The translations under genes and the position numbers were made by a program. From the NCBI GenBank assembly GCA_046726955.1, contig JBKPBQ010000017.1:1-22020 (forward strand): a stretch of 22,020 bases of DNA. The letters are read 5' to 3'. Numbering within the stretch: position 1 is the stretch's first letter; the number at the start of each line of letters is the position of its first letter. Below are positions 1 to 6,671 of the stretch, piece by piece. The notes below the pieces were generated by a model. The model worked only from the letters and a program-made list of their open reading frames with translations, did not search any database and was not told where the DNA came from. Source of the stretch: CAVPGH01 sp046726955 (GTDB lineage: Bacteria; Acidobacteriota; Vicinamibacteria; Fen-336).

Positions 1-2
1 GC

Positions 3-320
3 GTGATGTCCTACGCGGTCGCACAGCGCACGCAGGAGATCGGCCTGAGGATGGCCCTGGGAGCGCGGCGGGAGGACATCCTGGGCATGGTGCTCCGCTC
101 GGGCACGATCATGGCGGTGACGGGCGTGGCCATCGGCTTCCTGGCCGCTCTCGCCCTCGCCCGCCTCATGACGTCGCTCCTCTTCCAGACGAGCGCCACC
201 GACCCGCCGACCTTCTCGATCGTCCCGCTCGTGTTGGTGCTCGTCGCGCTCTTCGCCTGCTACCTGCCGGCGCGACGCGCGACGCGCGTGGACCCCCTCA
301 TCGCCCTCCGGTACGAATAG
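3..320 (+). CDS. ABC transporter permease, MacB/FtsX type (C-terminal end, partial)
   Basis: This is the C-terminal piece of an inner-membrane permease; its reading frame is open to the left edge, so the true start lies outside the window. The piece begins in the conserved segment before a membrane helix (AQRTQEIGLRMALGARR), followed by two hydrophobic helices and the closing motif PARRATRVDPLIALRYE. Those signatures are typical of the FtsX domain that ends MacB-like and 'ADOP' duplicated permeases. In such systems the permease works with a LolD/MacB-type ATPase to move lipids, peptides or lipoproteins across the envelope without a classical transport channel; no ATPase is visible here. ADOP-type permeases are especially numerous in Acidobacteriota, which is one hint to the host. 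The family call is firm; the substrate is unknown. Confidence 0.9.
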   Translation: MMSYAVAQRTQEIGLRMALGARREDILGMVLRSGTIMAVTGVAIGFLAALALARLMTSLLFQTSATDPPTFSIVPLVLVLVALFACYLPARRATRVDPLIALRYE

Positions 321-355
321 CTCATCGGGCCCATGGGGCCCGGCACTCGCGGTGC

Positions 356-361
356 TACGAT
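356..361 (+). promoter_or_regulatory. Candidate extended -10 promoter element
   Basis: TACGAT preceded by TG one base upstream (353-354) gives an extended -10 look. It lies 26 bases before the ATG at 388, with the ribosome binding site in between. I see no -35 box at the usual distance. Similar TAnnnT boxes occur at comparable distances before other plus-strand genes in this window. Confidence 0.4.
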
Positions 362-387
362 TCGGGCGGTCACGAGGAGGGTGCTCG

Positions 388-981
388 ATGAATCGTCTGG
401 CCGCGGCCGTCGTTCTTTCGGTGCTCGCCGTCCCGGCGTGGTCGCAGGAGGTCACGGAGCCGAAGACCGGCACCAAGTTCCCGTCGAAGGACGAAGGCAT
501 GAGCCTTCTCGGCGTGGGACTGCGCACGAAGTCTGTCGCGATGGTCAAGGCCAAGGTCTACGCGATGGGCCTCTACGTGGCCGACTCCGCGCTCGCCGGC
601 CCCTTGAAGGGCAAGGCCGGCACGGGCGACCTCTACCGCGAGATCATCGACGGCGACTTCAAGAAGCGCGTGGTCTTGAAGTTCGTCCGCGACCTGAGCA
701 CGGACCAGATCCGCGACGCCTTCCACGACGCCTTGAAGGGCGCGGGCTCCAAGGCGGACGTGTGGATCGGGTATTTCACCTCGGTCGTCTCCGGTCAGGA
801 GGCGGTGATCACCTGGACGCCGGGTGTGGGCCTGGAGACGAAAGCGGCGGGCCTCAACAAGGCGCCGATCAACGACAAGGCGCTCGCTTCCGCCATCTTC
901 GCGATCTGGCTGGGCGAGAAGCCGATCCAGGACGACCTCAAGAAGGACCTCGTCGTCCACGCGGGCGTCCTCATCAAGTAG
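388..981 (+). CDS. Exported chalcone-isomerase-like domain protein
   Basis: A 197-residue protein with an N-terminal signal peptide (hydrophobic core at residues 4-16, likely cleavage after AWS or AWSQ), so it should be periplasmic. The mature part matches the bacterial chalcone-isomerase-like fold: GTKFP near the start, then LLGVGLRTKSVAMVKAKVYA followed by MGLYV, and a later segment around SDVVSGQEAVITWTPGVGLE-type strands. Bacterial members of this fold are generally thought to be non-enzymatic or fatty-acid binding; there is no sign of flavonoid metabolism. The ATG at 388 is chosen over an in-frame upstream start at 352 because it has a good ribosome binding site (GAGGAGG at 374-380) and gives a clean signal peptide. 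It stands alone, with no obvious partner. The role is unknown. Confidence 0.82.
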   Translation: MNRLAAAVVLSVLAVPAWSQEVTEPKTGTKFPSKDEGMSLLGVGLRTKSVAMVKAKVYAMGLYVADSALAGPLKGKAGTGDLYREIIDGDFKKRVVLKFVRDLSTDQIRDAFHDALKGAGSKADVWIGYFTSVVSGQEAVITWTPGVGLETKAAGLNKAPINDKALASAIFAIWLGEKPIQDDLKKDLVVHAGVLIK

Positions 982-992
982 CCAATCGGAGT

Positions 993-998
993 TAAGTT
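993..998 (+). promoter_or_regulatory. Candidate -10 element before the pirin gene
   Basis: TAAGTT fits the TAnnnT pattern and lies 30 bases before the ATG at 1029, in the short gap after the chalcone-isomerase-like gene. There is no clear -35 box. It is weak evidence, but the spacing agrees with the other candidates in the window. Confidence 0.28.
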
Positions 999-1028
999 AG
1001 GGACGGGGGCGCATTCGGGGAGAGCGCC

Positions 1029-1946
1029 ATGCCTTCCGTCCGTCCGGTCAAGCGTCTCGTCCGGTCGAAGCCGACCATCGAAGGGGCCGGAGTGCGGCTG
1101 CGCCGCGCCTTCGGCTTCGGCACGACGTCCGACTACGATCCCTTCCTCCTGCTCGACGACTTCCGGAACGACCGGCCGGAGGACTACCTCGCGGGGTTCC
1201 CCTGGCACCCCCACCGCGGCATCGAGACGATCACGTACGTCCTCGCCGGCACAGTGGAGCACGGGGACAGCATGGGGAACAGCGGCGTCATCGCCGCGGG
1301 CGACGTGCAGTGGATGACCGCGGGCAGCGGGATCGTGCACCAGGAGATGCCGAAGGGCGACCCGGCGGGACGCATGCACGGCTTCCAGCTCTGGGCGAAC
1401 CTTCCCGCCCGCCTGAAGATGACGGCGCCGCGATACCAGGGCGTGACGGCGTCGGACATCCCCGTCGTGCGAGAGGACGACGGGACGGAAGTGCGCGTCG
1501 TGTGCGGGTCCTACGGGAGCACGCGCGGGCCCGTGGACGAGGTGGCGATCGACCCTACGTATCTCGACGTGACGATCCCGGCGGGGAAGCGCAAGACGCT
1601 GCCCGTGGAGACGACGCGGCACGCCTTCGCCTACGTCTTCGCGGGATCGGGGAAGATCTGCAACGCATCGGGCCCGCTCGCGGTGCCCACCGAGCCGGTT
1701 TCCTGGACGGATACGACGCCGCCCGCCGACGCGGACAACCGCTCGCTCGTGCTCTTCGACCGCGGCGACGAGATCACGGTGCAGGCGGACGACGACGGCA
1801 TGCGCTTCCTGCTCGTCTCCGGCAGGCCGCTGGGCGAGCCCGTGGCGTGGTACGGGCCGATCGTGATGAACACCCAGGAGGAGCTGCGGCAGGCCTTCGC
1901 GGAGCTGCAGGAGGGGACGTTCCTCAAGACGACGGCGCGAAAGTAG
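1029..1946 (+). CDS. Pirin family protein
   Basis: A 305-residue bicupin of the pirin family, at the usual length. The N-terminal cupin carries the metal-site pattern: WHPHRGIET gives His60 and His62, and GSGIVHQEMP gives His104 and Glu106. This matches the three-His, one-Glu iron site of human pirin in order and spacing. The C-terminal cupin ends in SGRPLGEPVAWYGPIVMNT, a typical pirin closing segment. Known bacterial pirins are cytosolic and have been linked to quercetin dioxygenase activity or redox-responsive regulation; which applies here cannot be read from sequence. Only 8 bases separate the stop from the next gene, a Rieske/FAD oxidoreductase, so the two are probably one transcript. 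This suggests a redox or oxidative-stress role. The start has a purine-rich site (GGGGAGAG) just upstream. Confidence 0.93.
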   Translation: MPSVRPVKRLVRSKPTIEGAGVRLRRAFGFGTTSDYDPFLLLDDFRNDRPEDYLAGFPWHPHRGIETITYVLAGTVEHGDSMGNSGVIAAGDVQWMTAGSGIVHQEMPKGDPAGRMHGFQLWANLPARLKMTAPRYQGVTASDIPVVREDDGTEVRVVCGSYGSTRGPVDEVAIDPTYLDVTIPAGKRKTLPVETTRHAFAYVFAGSGKICNASGPLAVPTEPVSWTDTTPPADADNRSLVLFDRGDEITVQADDDGMRFLLVSGRPLGEPVAWYGPIVMNTQEELRQAFAELQEGTFLKTTARK

Positions 1947-1954
1947 GCGATCCG

Positions 1955-3460
1955 ATGGCGGACGATTCGAAGGCGGACTTCAAGACCGGCGTCTCCTTGT
2001 CCTCGGTGCCGGACGGCGCGATGGTCGTCGGCCTCGTCGACGGCGAAGATGTGCTCCTCACGCGGCAGGGCGACGCCTTCTTCGCCGTGGGGGCCCACTG
2101 CACGCACTATCACGGGCCGCTTGCCGAGGGTCTCGTCGTCGGAGACACCGTGCGCTGCCCCTGGCACCACGCCTGCTTCAGCCTCCGCACGGGCGAGGCG
2201 CTGCGGCCGCCCGCCCTCGACCCCGTCGCCTGCTGGCGGGTCGAGCGCGTCGGCGAGACGGTCTTCGTGCGCGAGAAGCTCGACGGCGGCGCGAAGAAGT
2301 CTTCGGCCCAGGCGGGTCCCGTCTCCGTGGTGATCGTGGGCGGGGGAGCGGCGGGTCTGGCCGCCGCGCACGAGCTGCGCCGCGAGCGATACGACGGCCC
2401 GATCACCTTGATCAGCGCCGACGACGCGCCGCCCGTAGACCGGCCGAACCTCTCGAAAGACTATCTCGCGGGCACCGCCGAAGAGTCCTGGATCCCGCTG
2501 CGGCCGCCCGACTACTACACCGAGCGGCGTATTGACCTCGTCACTACCGCTCCGGTGGCGAGCCTGGACCTCGCGGGCAAGCGCGTGCTGCTCCGCGACG
2601 GCCGGACGTTCCCTTTCGGCGCGCTTCTCGTCGCGACCGGCGCCGACCCCGTTCGCCTCCCGATCCCGGGAGCCGACGACTCGCGGATCCACTACCTGCG
2701 CACGTTCGCGGACAGCCGGGCGATCGTGGCGCGGGCGGAATCGGCGAAGCGCGCCCTCGTCGTGGGTGCGAGCTTCATCGGCCTGGAGGTCGCCGCCTCC
2801 CTGCGCAAGCGCGGGCTCTCCGTGGACGTGGTGGCCCCGGAATCGCAGCCCCTCGAGCGCGTCCTCGGTCCGGAGCTCGGTCGCTTCGTCCGCGGCCTCC
2901 ACGAATCGCAGGGTGTCGTCTTCCACCTCGGCGAGACGGTCGCGCGGATGGAGGGAAGCGCCGCCGTCCTTTCCGCAGGCGGCCGCGTCGAAGCGGACTT
3001 CGTCGTCCTCGGCGTCGGCGTCCGGCCGTCCGTCGCTCTCGCCGAGCAGGCCGGCATGGCCCTCGACAAGGGCGTCCTCGTCAACGAGTACCTGGAAACG
3101 AGCGCTCCCGGCGTCTTCGCCGCCGGCGACATCGCCCGCTGGCCCGATCCCCACACCGGCCAGAGGATCCGCGTGGAGCACTGGGTGGTCGCCGAGCGGC
3201 AGGGCCAGGTCGCGGCCCGCAACATGCTTGGACGGCGCGAGCGGTACGACGCGGTGCCCTTCTTCTGGAGCCAGCACTACGACACCACGATCAACTACGT
3301 CGGCCACGCCGAGTCGTGGGACGCGATCGAGGTGGACGGCAGCCTGGCGGACGCAAACGCGCGCGTCACCTACAAGAAGGCCGGGCGGATCCTCGCCGTG
3401 GCTACGGTGGGCCGAGATCTGGAGAGCCTGAAGGCCGAGCGGGAGCTGGAGCGCGCCTGA
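1955..3460 (+). CDS. Rieske [2Fe-2S] and FAD-dependent NAD(P)H oxidoreductase (AIFM3-like)
   Basis: A 501-residue two-part redox enzyme. Residues about 12-105 form a Rieske domain with Cys49-x-His51 and Cys68-x2-His71, the four cluster ligands. From about residue 120 it is a class I pyridine-nucleotide disulfide-type reductase: the FAD Rossmann motif VIVGGGAAGLAAAHEL, a central NAD(P)H motif VVGASFIGLEVAASL near residue 267, and the second FAD motif GVFAAGDIARWP near residue 386, followed by the ferredoxin-reductase C-terminal segment (VEHWVVAERQGQ). This architecture is that of AIFM3-like proteins and of self-contained reductases that pass electrons from NAD(P)H through FAD to the Rieske cluster. 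The acceptor is unknown. The ATG at 1955 is the first that gives a complete Rieske domain and lies 8 bases behind the pirin stop, which suggests co-transcription. It converges on the antiporter gene with a 16-base gap. Confidence 0.93.
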   Translation: MADDSKADFKTGVSLSSVPDGAMVVGLVDGEDVLLTRQGDAFFAVGAHCTHYHGPLAEGLVVGDTVRCPWHHACFSLRTGEALRPPALDPVACWRVERVGETVFVREKLDGGAKKSSAQAGPVSVVIVGGGAAGLAAAHELRRERYDGPITLISADDAPPVDRPNLSKDYLAGTAEESWIPLRPPDYYTERRIDLVTTAPVASLDLAGKRVLLRDGRTFPFGALLVATGADPVRLPIPGADDSRIHYLRTFADSRAIVARAESAKRALVVGASFIGLEVAASLRKRGLSVDVVAPESQPLERVLGPELGRFVRGLHESQGVVFHLGETVARMEGSAAVLSAGGRVEADFVVLGVGVRPSVALAEQAGMALDKGVLVNEYLETSAPGVFAAGDIARWPDPHTGQRIRVEHWVVAERQGQVAARNMLGRRERYDAVPFFWSQHYDTTINYVGHAESWDAIEVDGSLADANARVTYKKAGRILAVATVGRDLESLKAERELERA

Positions 3461-3476
3461 GCTTTCCACCGCCGCC

Positions 3477-5021
3477 TCAGCGGGGCGCACTGCTCATCTC
3501 CGCCCAATCGAGCTCTTCTTCCAGCCGGTGGAAGGCGGCGTCGCCGATCTCGTCTTCGGCCCGCATCCGCGACAGGGCCCTTCGCGCGGCCTCGAGGGCG
3601 CGGCGGCGCAACGCGTCTTCCGCAGCGGCCGACGGCTCGTCGTTGACCGTCACGGCGGCGGCGCTGCGGAGGAGCGGCGTGCACTGCCGCCGGACGGCGT
3701 GGGCTTCCGGCGATTCGTCGCCCTGGAGGCTGTCGAGGGCAGCCTGCAGCGTCCGCTCGCGGGCGAGCCCGACCTCGCGTCCCACGACGTCGTCGTCGGG
3801 CAGGGCGAGGACGCGCAGCAGCGGCCGCAGCGTCAAGCCCTGGAAGACGAGCGTGCCCAGGACGACACAGAACGCCGTGAGCAGGACGAGGCCCCTGAAC
3901 GGGAAGTTCGCCGGGAGGGCGAGCGCCGCGGCCAGGGTCACGATCCCTCGCATGCCGCTCCAGGCGATGATCAGGCCGCCCCGGACCGTGGGCGGCGACA
4001 TCGGCCGCGGGGGATGGAAGCCGGTGCGGCGGATCCGCCATCGCGCGATGGCGTTGTGGGCCATGACCCAGCCGAAGCGGACGACGATCGCCGTGAGCAG
4101 CACCGCGAGCGCGGCCACGAGGTAGCGTCGGCGGTCGGGGCGCTCGAGGGCCTCGACGATGGGACGGATCTGGAGGCCGATCAGGACGAAGGCCAGCACG
4201 TTCATCACGAAGACGACCGTGTCCCAGACGGCGTAGGCAGGGACGCGTACGCGGGCGGGGGTGACGTCGGGCGCCTCGCGGGCGATGGCAATCGCGTAGA
4301 CGACCATGGTCAGCACGCCCGAGAGGCCGACGCGCTCGGCCAGGATCCACACCCCGAACGTCGAGATGAACTGGAGGATGATGGCGCTCGGCACGTCCTC
4401 GACGCGCGTGAGCACTCGCAGGGCGAGCCGCGACAGCACGAGCCCGACCACGACGCTTCCCGCGACTCCCAGCAGGAAGGTCGGGCCGAGGTCCGCGATC
4501 GAGAACGTGCCCGCGATCACCGCGCCCACCGCGACCCGGTACACGAGGAGTGCGGTGGCGTCGTTGAGCAGGCTCTCCCCTTCGAGGATGGTGACGATGC
4601 GATGGGGAGGCCGGACCTGGCGCAGCACCGCGGTCGCCGCGGCCGCGTCAGGCGGCGCGACGACGGCCCCGAGGGCGATCGCGGCCGCCCAGGGCAGGCC
4701 GGGAACCAGTGCATGCGCCACGAACGCGACGGCCGCGGTGGTGAGGAGGACGACGCCCACGGCGAGGCTCGCCACGGCCGTCCAGTTGTCCCGGAGGTCC
4801 CTCGGCGACGAGTCGTACGCCGCGTCCAGCAGAACGGGGGCGACGAAGAGGGCCAGGGCGAGCGGGGGGTCGAGAACGATCAGGGGGACCCCGGGCACGA
4901 AGGCCAGCACGACCCCGCCGAGCGCGAGGAACGCCGGGTAGGGGGCGCCCGTCCGCCGGGCCAGGGCCGCTAGGAGCACGGCCGCCAGCAGCAGGACGAG
5001 GACCGACTCGAACGCGATCAT
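3477..5021 (-). CDS. Na+/H+ antiporter, CPA1 (NhaP-like) family
   Basis: A 514-residue polytopic membrane protein that should exchange cytosolic Na+ (or K+) for protons. About a dozen hydrophobic helices fill residues 1-400. Family signatures are visible: the ion-site segment GAVVAPPDAAAATAVLR with its Asp, then GESLLNDATALLVYRVA with the conserved Glu, Asn and Asp, and later WSGMRGIVTLAAALALP. A roughly 100-residue charged, soluble C-terminal tail follows (helical, rich in Glu and Arg), as in the TIGR00831-like antiporters. I use the ATG at 5021, which opens directly into the first helix as in relatives. The frame stays open further upstream, but that extension overlaps the divergent peptidase gene and looks non-coding. 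There is no Shine-Dalgarno sequence; a TACTAT box sits 9 bases upstream, so the mRNA may be leaderless. Confidence 0.92.
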   Translation of the reverse strand: MIAFESVLVLLLAAVLLAALARRTGAPYPAFLALGGVVLAFVPGVPLIVLDPPLALALFVAPVLLDAAYDSSPRDLRDNWTAVASLAVGVVLLTTAAVAFVAHALVPGLPWAAAIALGAVVAPPDAAAATAVLRQVRPPHRIVTILEGESLLNDATALLVYRVAVGAVIAGTFSIADLGPTFLLGVAGSVVVGLVLSRLALRVLTRVEDVPSAIILQFISTFGVWILAERVGLSGVLTMVVYAIAIAREAPDVTPARVRVPAYAVWDTVVFVMNVLAFVLIGLQIRPIVEALERPDRRRYLVAALAVLLTAIVVRFGWVMAHNAIARWRIRRTGFHPPRPMSPPTVRGGLIIAWSGMRGIVTLAAALALPANFPFRGLVLLTAFCVVLGTLVFQGLTLRPLLRVLALPDDDVVGREVGLARERTLQAALDSLQGDESPEAHAVRRQCTPLLRSAAAVTVNDEPSAAAEDALRRRALEAARRALSRMRAEDEIGDAAFHRLEEELDWAEMSSAPR

Positions 5022-5030
5022 GTGGGGAGG

Positions 5031-5036
5031 ATAGTA
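5031..5036 (-). promoter_or_regulatory. Candidate -10 box placing the antiporter start at or near the mRNA 5' end
   Basis: Read on the minus strand the box is TACTAT and ends 9 bases before the antiporter ATG at 5021. A start site 6-8 bases beyond it would leave almost no 5' leader, in keeping with the absence of a ribosome binding site. No -35 box is recognisable. Confidence 0.35.
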
Positions 5037-5062
5037 CGCATCGGCGGGCGGAGCCGCCGGGT

Positions 5063-5068
5063 TACGAT
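5063..5068 (+). promoter_or_regulatory. Candidate -10 promoter element of the peptidase gene
   Basis: TACGAT lies 28 bases before the ATG at 5097, on the plus-strand side of the 75-base divergent intergenic region shared with the antiporter. The same hexamer is found before the chalcone-isomerase-like gene at a similar distance. No -35 box is seen. Confidence 0.4.
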
Positions 5069-5096
5069 CGGAAGGGACTCGGGGCGAGGGAAGCGC

Positions 5097-5939
5097 ATGG
5101 TGCGACGGATGCGCCGGGGCGGAGTGGTTGCCTTGCTCGTCGTCGCGGTGGCCACGGTGTCGGCCCTCGTCGCCCGGTCGCAAGGCAGGTTCGGGAGGCG
5201 CGTGCTCCAGGAGACGGACCGGGTGGTTCTCGAGTACGACGAGGGCGCTCTCGACGACGTCGAGGCCTCGGCCTTCTTGAAGCTCGTCGAGGAGGGCGTC
5301 GTCCACGTCGAGTCGCTCGTCTCTCCCGGCCTTCCCGATTGGGCGCGGCGCACGAGGCCCGTTCGGTTCGTCGTCAGCTCAGAAGTGCCCATCTCGCGGA
5401 CGTACGGACACACCGTCGTCCTGCCTCTGGCGAGGGTCCGCAGCCGGACGGCGCCCTACCTCCACGAGACCGTGCACGCCCTCGTCCCGTCCCGGAGCGA
5501 CCGCGTGTGGCTGAGCGAGGGCCTCGCCTGCTATCTCGAGAGCTGGGTGAGCGAGAACCGCGGCGGCTACGACGCGCACGTCTTCACGCGCGCGGGGGAC
5601 CGCGGCATCCACGAGGCCGCCCGTCGCTACCTGGCGAGCGAGCCGGGCCGCGCCGTGCTGCCCTGGGTCGGCGCCCCCGGCGAGCCGCCTTCGATGGAGG
5701 AGGACCGCGGGGGCGTCGCCCGGCCGTTCTACGTGCTCTCGCAGTCCCTCACGAAGCACGTCGTGGACGGGGTGGGGCTGACGAGCGTCGTGCGCGCACT
5801 CGTGGGTGGCGAGGCCGACGGGCTGCTCGCGGCGACGGGCAAGGCCGACGCGGACTGGAAGGCCGAATGGCTGCGCGCCATCGGCGCCGGCTCGCTCGCG
5901 AGAGGCTCGGCGTCCGGTGTCGCCGAGGGCGGACCGTGA
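5097..5939 (+). CDS. Membrane-anchored HExxH peptidase (peptidase MA-like)
   Basis: A 280-residue protein with one N-terminal hydrophobic segment (residues about 9-25, after basic MVRRMRR), which is either a signal anchor or an uncleaved signal peptide, so the body should be outside the cytoplasm. The catalytic pattern is HETVH at His123-Glu124-His127, followed 13 residues later by Glu141 in WLSEGLACYLE. HExxH plus WLxEGxAxYxE is the signature of gluzincin-type 'peptidase MA-like' domains, where the two His and the second Glu bind zinc and the first Glu activates water. The substrate is unknown. The ATG at 5097 is preferred over an upstream in-frame ATG at 5022 because it follows a purine-rich site (GCGAGGGAAG) and opens into the anchor. 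It is transcribed divergently from the antiporter. Confidence 0.82.
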   Translation: MVRRMRRGGVVALLVVAVATVSALVARSQGRFGRRVLQETDRVVLEYDEGALDDVEASAFLKLVEEGVVHVESLVSPGLPDWARRTRPVRFVVSSEVPISRTYGHTVVLPLARVRSRTAPYLHETVHALVPSRSDRVWLSEGLACYLESWVSENRGGYDAHVFTRAGDRGIHEAARRYLASEPGRAVLPWVGAPGEPPSMEEDRGGVARPFYVLSQSLTKHVVDGVGLTSVVRALVGGEADGLLAATGKADADWKAEWLRAIGAGSLARGSASGVAEGGP

Positions 5940-5963
5940 TAAGAGCCGATAGCGGCGGACGAT

Positions 5964-6307
5964 ACCCAGGCCCTCACCAATCGCGTGCGCGGAGAGCGCG
6001 CCGCACAGGAGCCTGGTGAGCGTGAGGTTGAAGCCGAGCCAGCCAAGAAGCGCCGCTGCAGCGCGAGCTGGGCACGCCTCATCGCGAGGTCTTCCAGGCC
6101 GACCGCTCACGTGCCGCACGTGCGGGGGCAAGCTCAAGATCGTGGTCTACCTCCAACGACCAGGTCGCCATCCGCCAGATCCTCGATCACCTGGGACTCA
6201 GCCCGCCCGAACAGCACAAGCCACCGTTCCCCACCCGGCAAGAGCGGGTTGGTCTGCCCCCGCAACCGGTGTCCATGAGCTGCGAGGACGCTTCGCCCAC
6301 GTCCTAA
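5964..6307 (+). pseudogene. Remnant of an IS91-like transposase (C-terminal part, frameshifted)
   Basis: No single frame is open, but stitching frames gives the familiar end of an IS91/ISCR-type transposase. One frame reads AKKRRCSASWARLIAR (to about 6085). A second reads a piece like VFQAD. A third reads LTCRTCGGKLKIVVYL, with the zinc-knuckle CxxCGG. After another slip near 6151 comes SNDQVAIRQILDHLGLSPPE, and then an end rich in Pro, with a stop at 6305-6307. The order WARLxxRVFxxD - CxxCGGKLKxxxxL - IRxILDHLGL is characteristic of these elements. At least two or three frameshifts and the missing catalytic N-terminal part mean it is dead. The remnant marks the left border of the flippase block and may be a trace of its acquisition. 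The left limit is approximate. Confidence 0.65.
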
Positions 6308-6626
6308 CCCTCAGCGACACGGTCGAGAGGGATGTTGAACGCGGCGGGCCGTTCAGCGGCCTCCAGGAGCAAGGTTTCTTGACCGGCCTCTTCCTCGATC
6401 CCAACGGCATCGACCAGGGCACGCCGACCTACCAGCGCGCGTGCAAAGGGTGCCACGGGCGGCCGAGCAGACCTGCGCCAGCTTCCAAACGACAGTACTG
6501 CGCTCGACGAACCGGGCGCGGAGGCGTAATACGCTGAAGGAACCTCGTGCGTTGCTGCGCTTTTCGAGTCTAGGAATCCCCTTCGGCGTTGTCGAGCAAG
6601 CGCGGTCATTGCGCCCCGCGCGCGGC
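6308..6626 (+). other. Non-coding or decayed stretch between the transposase remnant and the flippase gene
   Basis: I find no complete gene here. One plus-strand frame (codons from 6301) stays open to 6537 with high G/C at third positions and contains a CKGCH pentapeptide near 6447-6461, which resembles a c-type heme site, but it has no start, no partner domain and no recognisable homology. It could be a fragment of a lost gene. The rest (6540-6626) holds nothing that I can support except the promoter-like box just downstream. Confidence 0.4.
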
Positions 6627-6632
6627 TACAAT
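6627..6632 (+). promoter_or_regulatory. Candidate -10 promoter element of the flippase-GT2 operon
   Basis: TACAAT lies 39 bases before the GTG start at 6672 and differs from the TATAAT consensus at one position. A purine-rich ribosome binding site (AAAAGGAAA) lies between the box and the start. I see no convincing -35 box 16-18 bases upstream. Confidence 0.42.
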
Positions 6633-6671
6633 AGGCGCTCCCGAGATACCGAGCCAAAAGGAAACCTTCGC

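Noticed and set aside
3461..3476. Possible bidirectional terminator between the two convergent genes
   Set aside because: Only a 4-bp core (TGAG/CTCA) pairs cleanly; the outer arms do not match well enough.
3528..4973. Long plus-strand frame of 481 codons opposite the antiporter gene
   Set aside because: It is rich in Arg, Glu, Asp and Gly, as expected for the antisense of a GC-rich membrane-protein gene, and the opposite strand encodes a clear antiporter.
6301..6537. Plus-strand frame with CKGCH, resembling a c-type cytochrome heme site
   Set aside because: A single CxxCH can occur by chance; there is no signal peptide, no distal Met ligand region and no start codon in place. It may be a fragment, but I cannot support a cytochrome gene.
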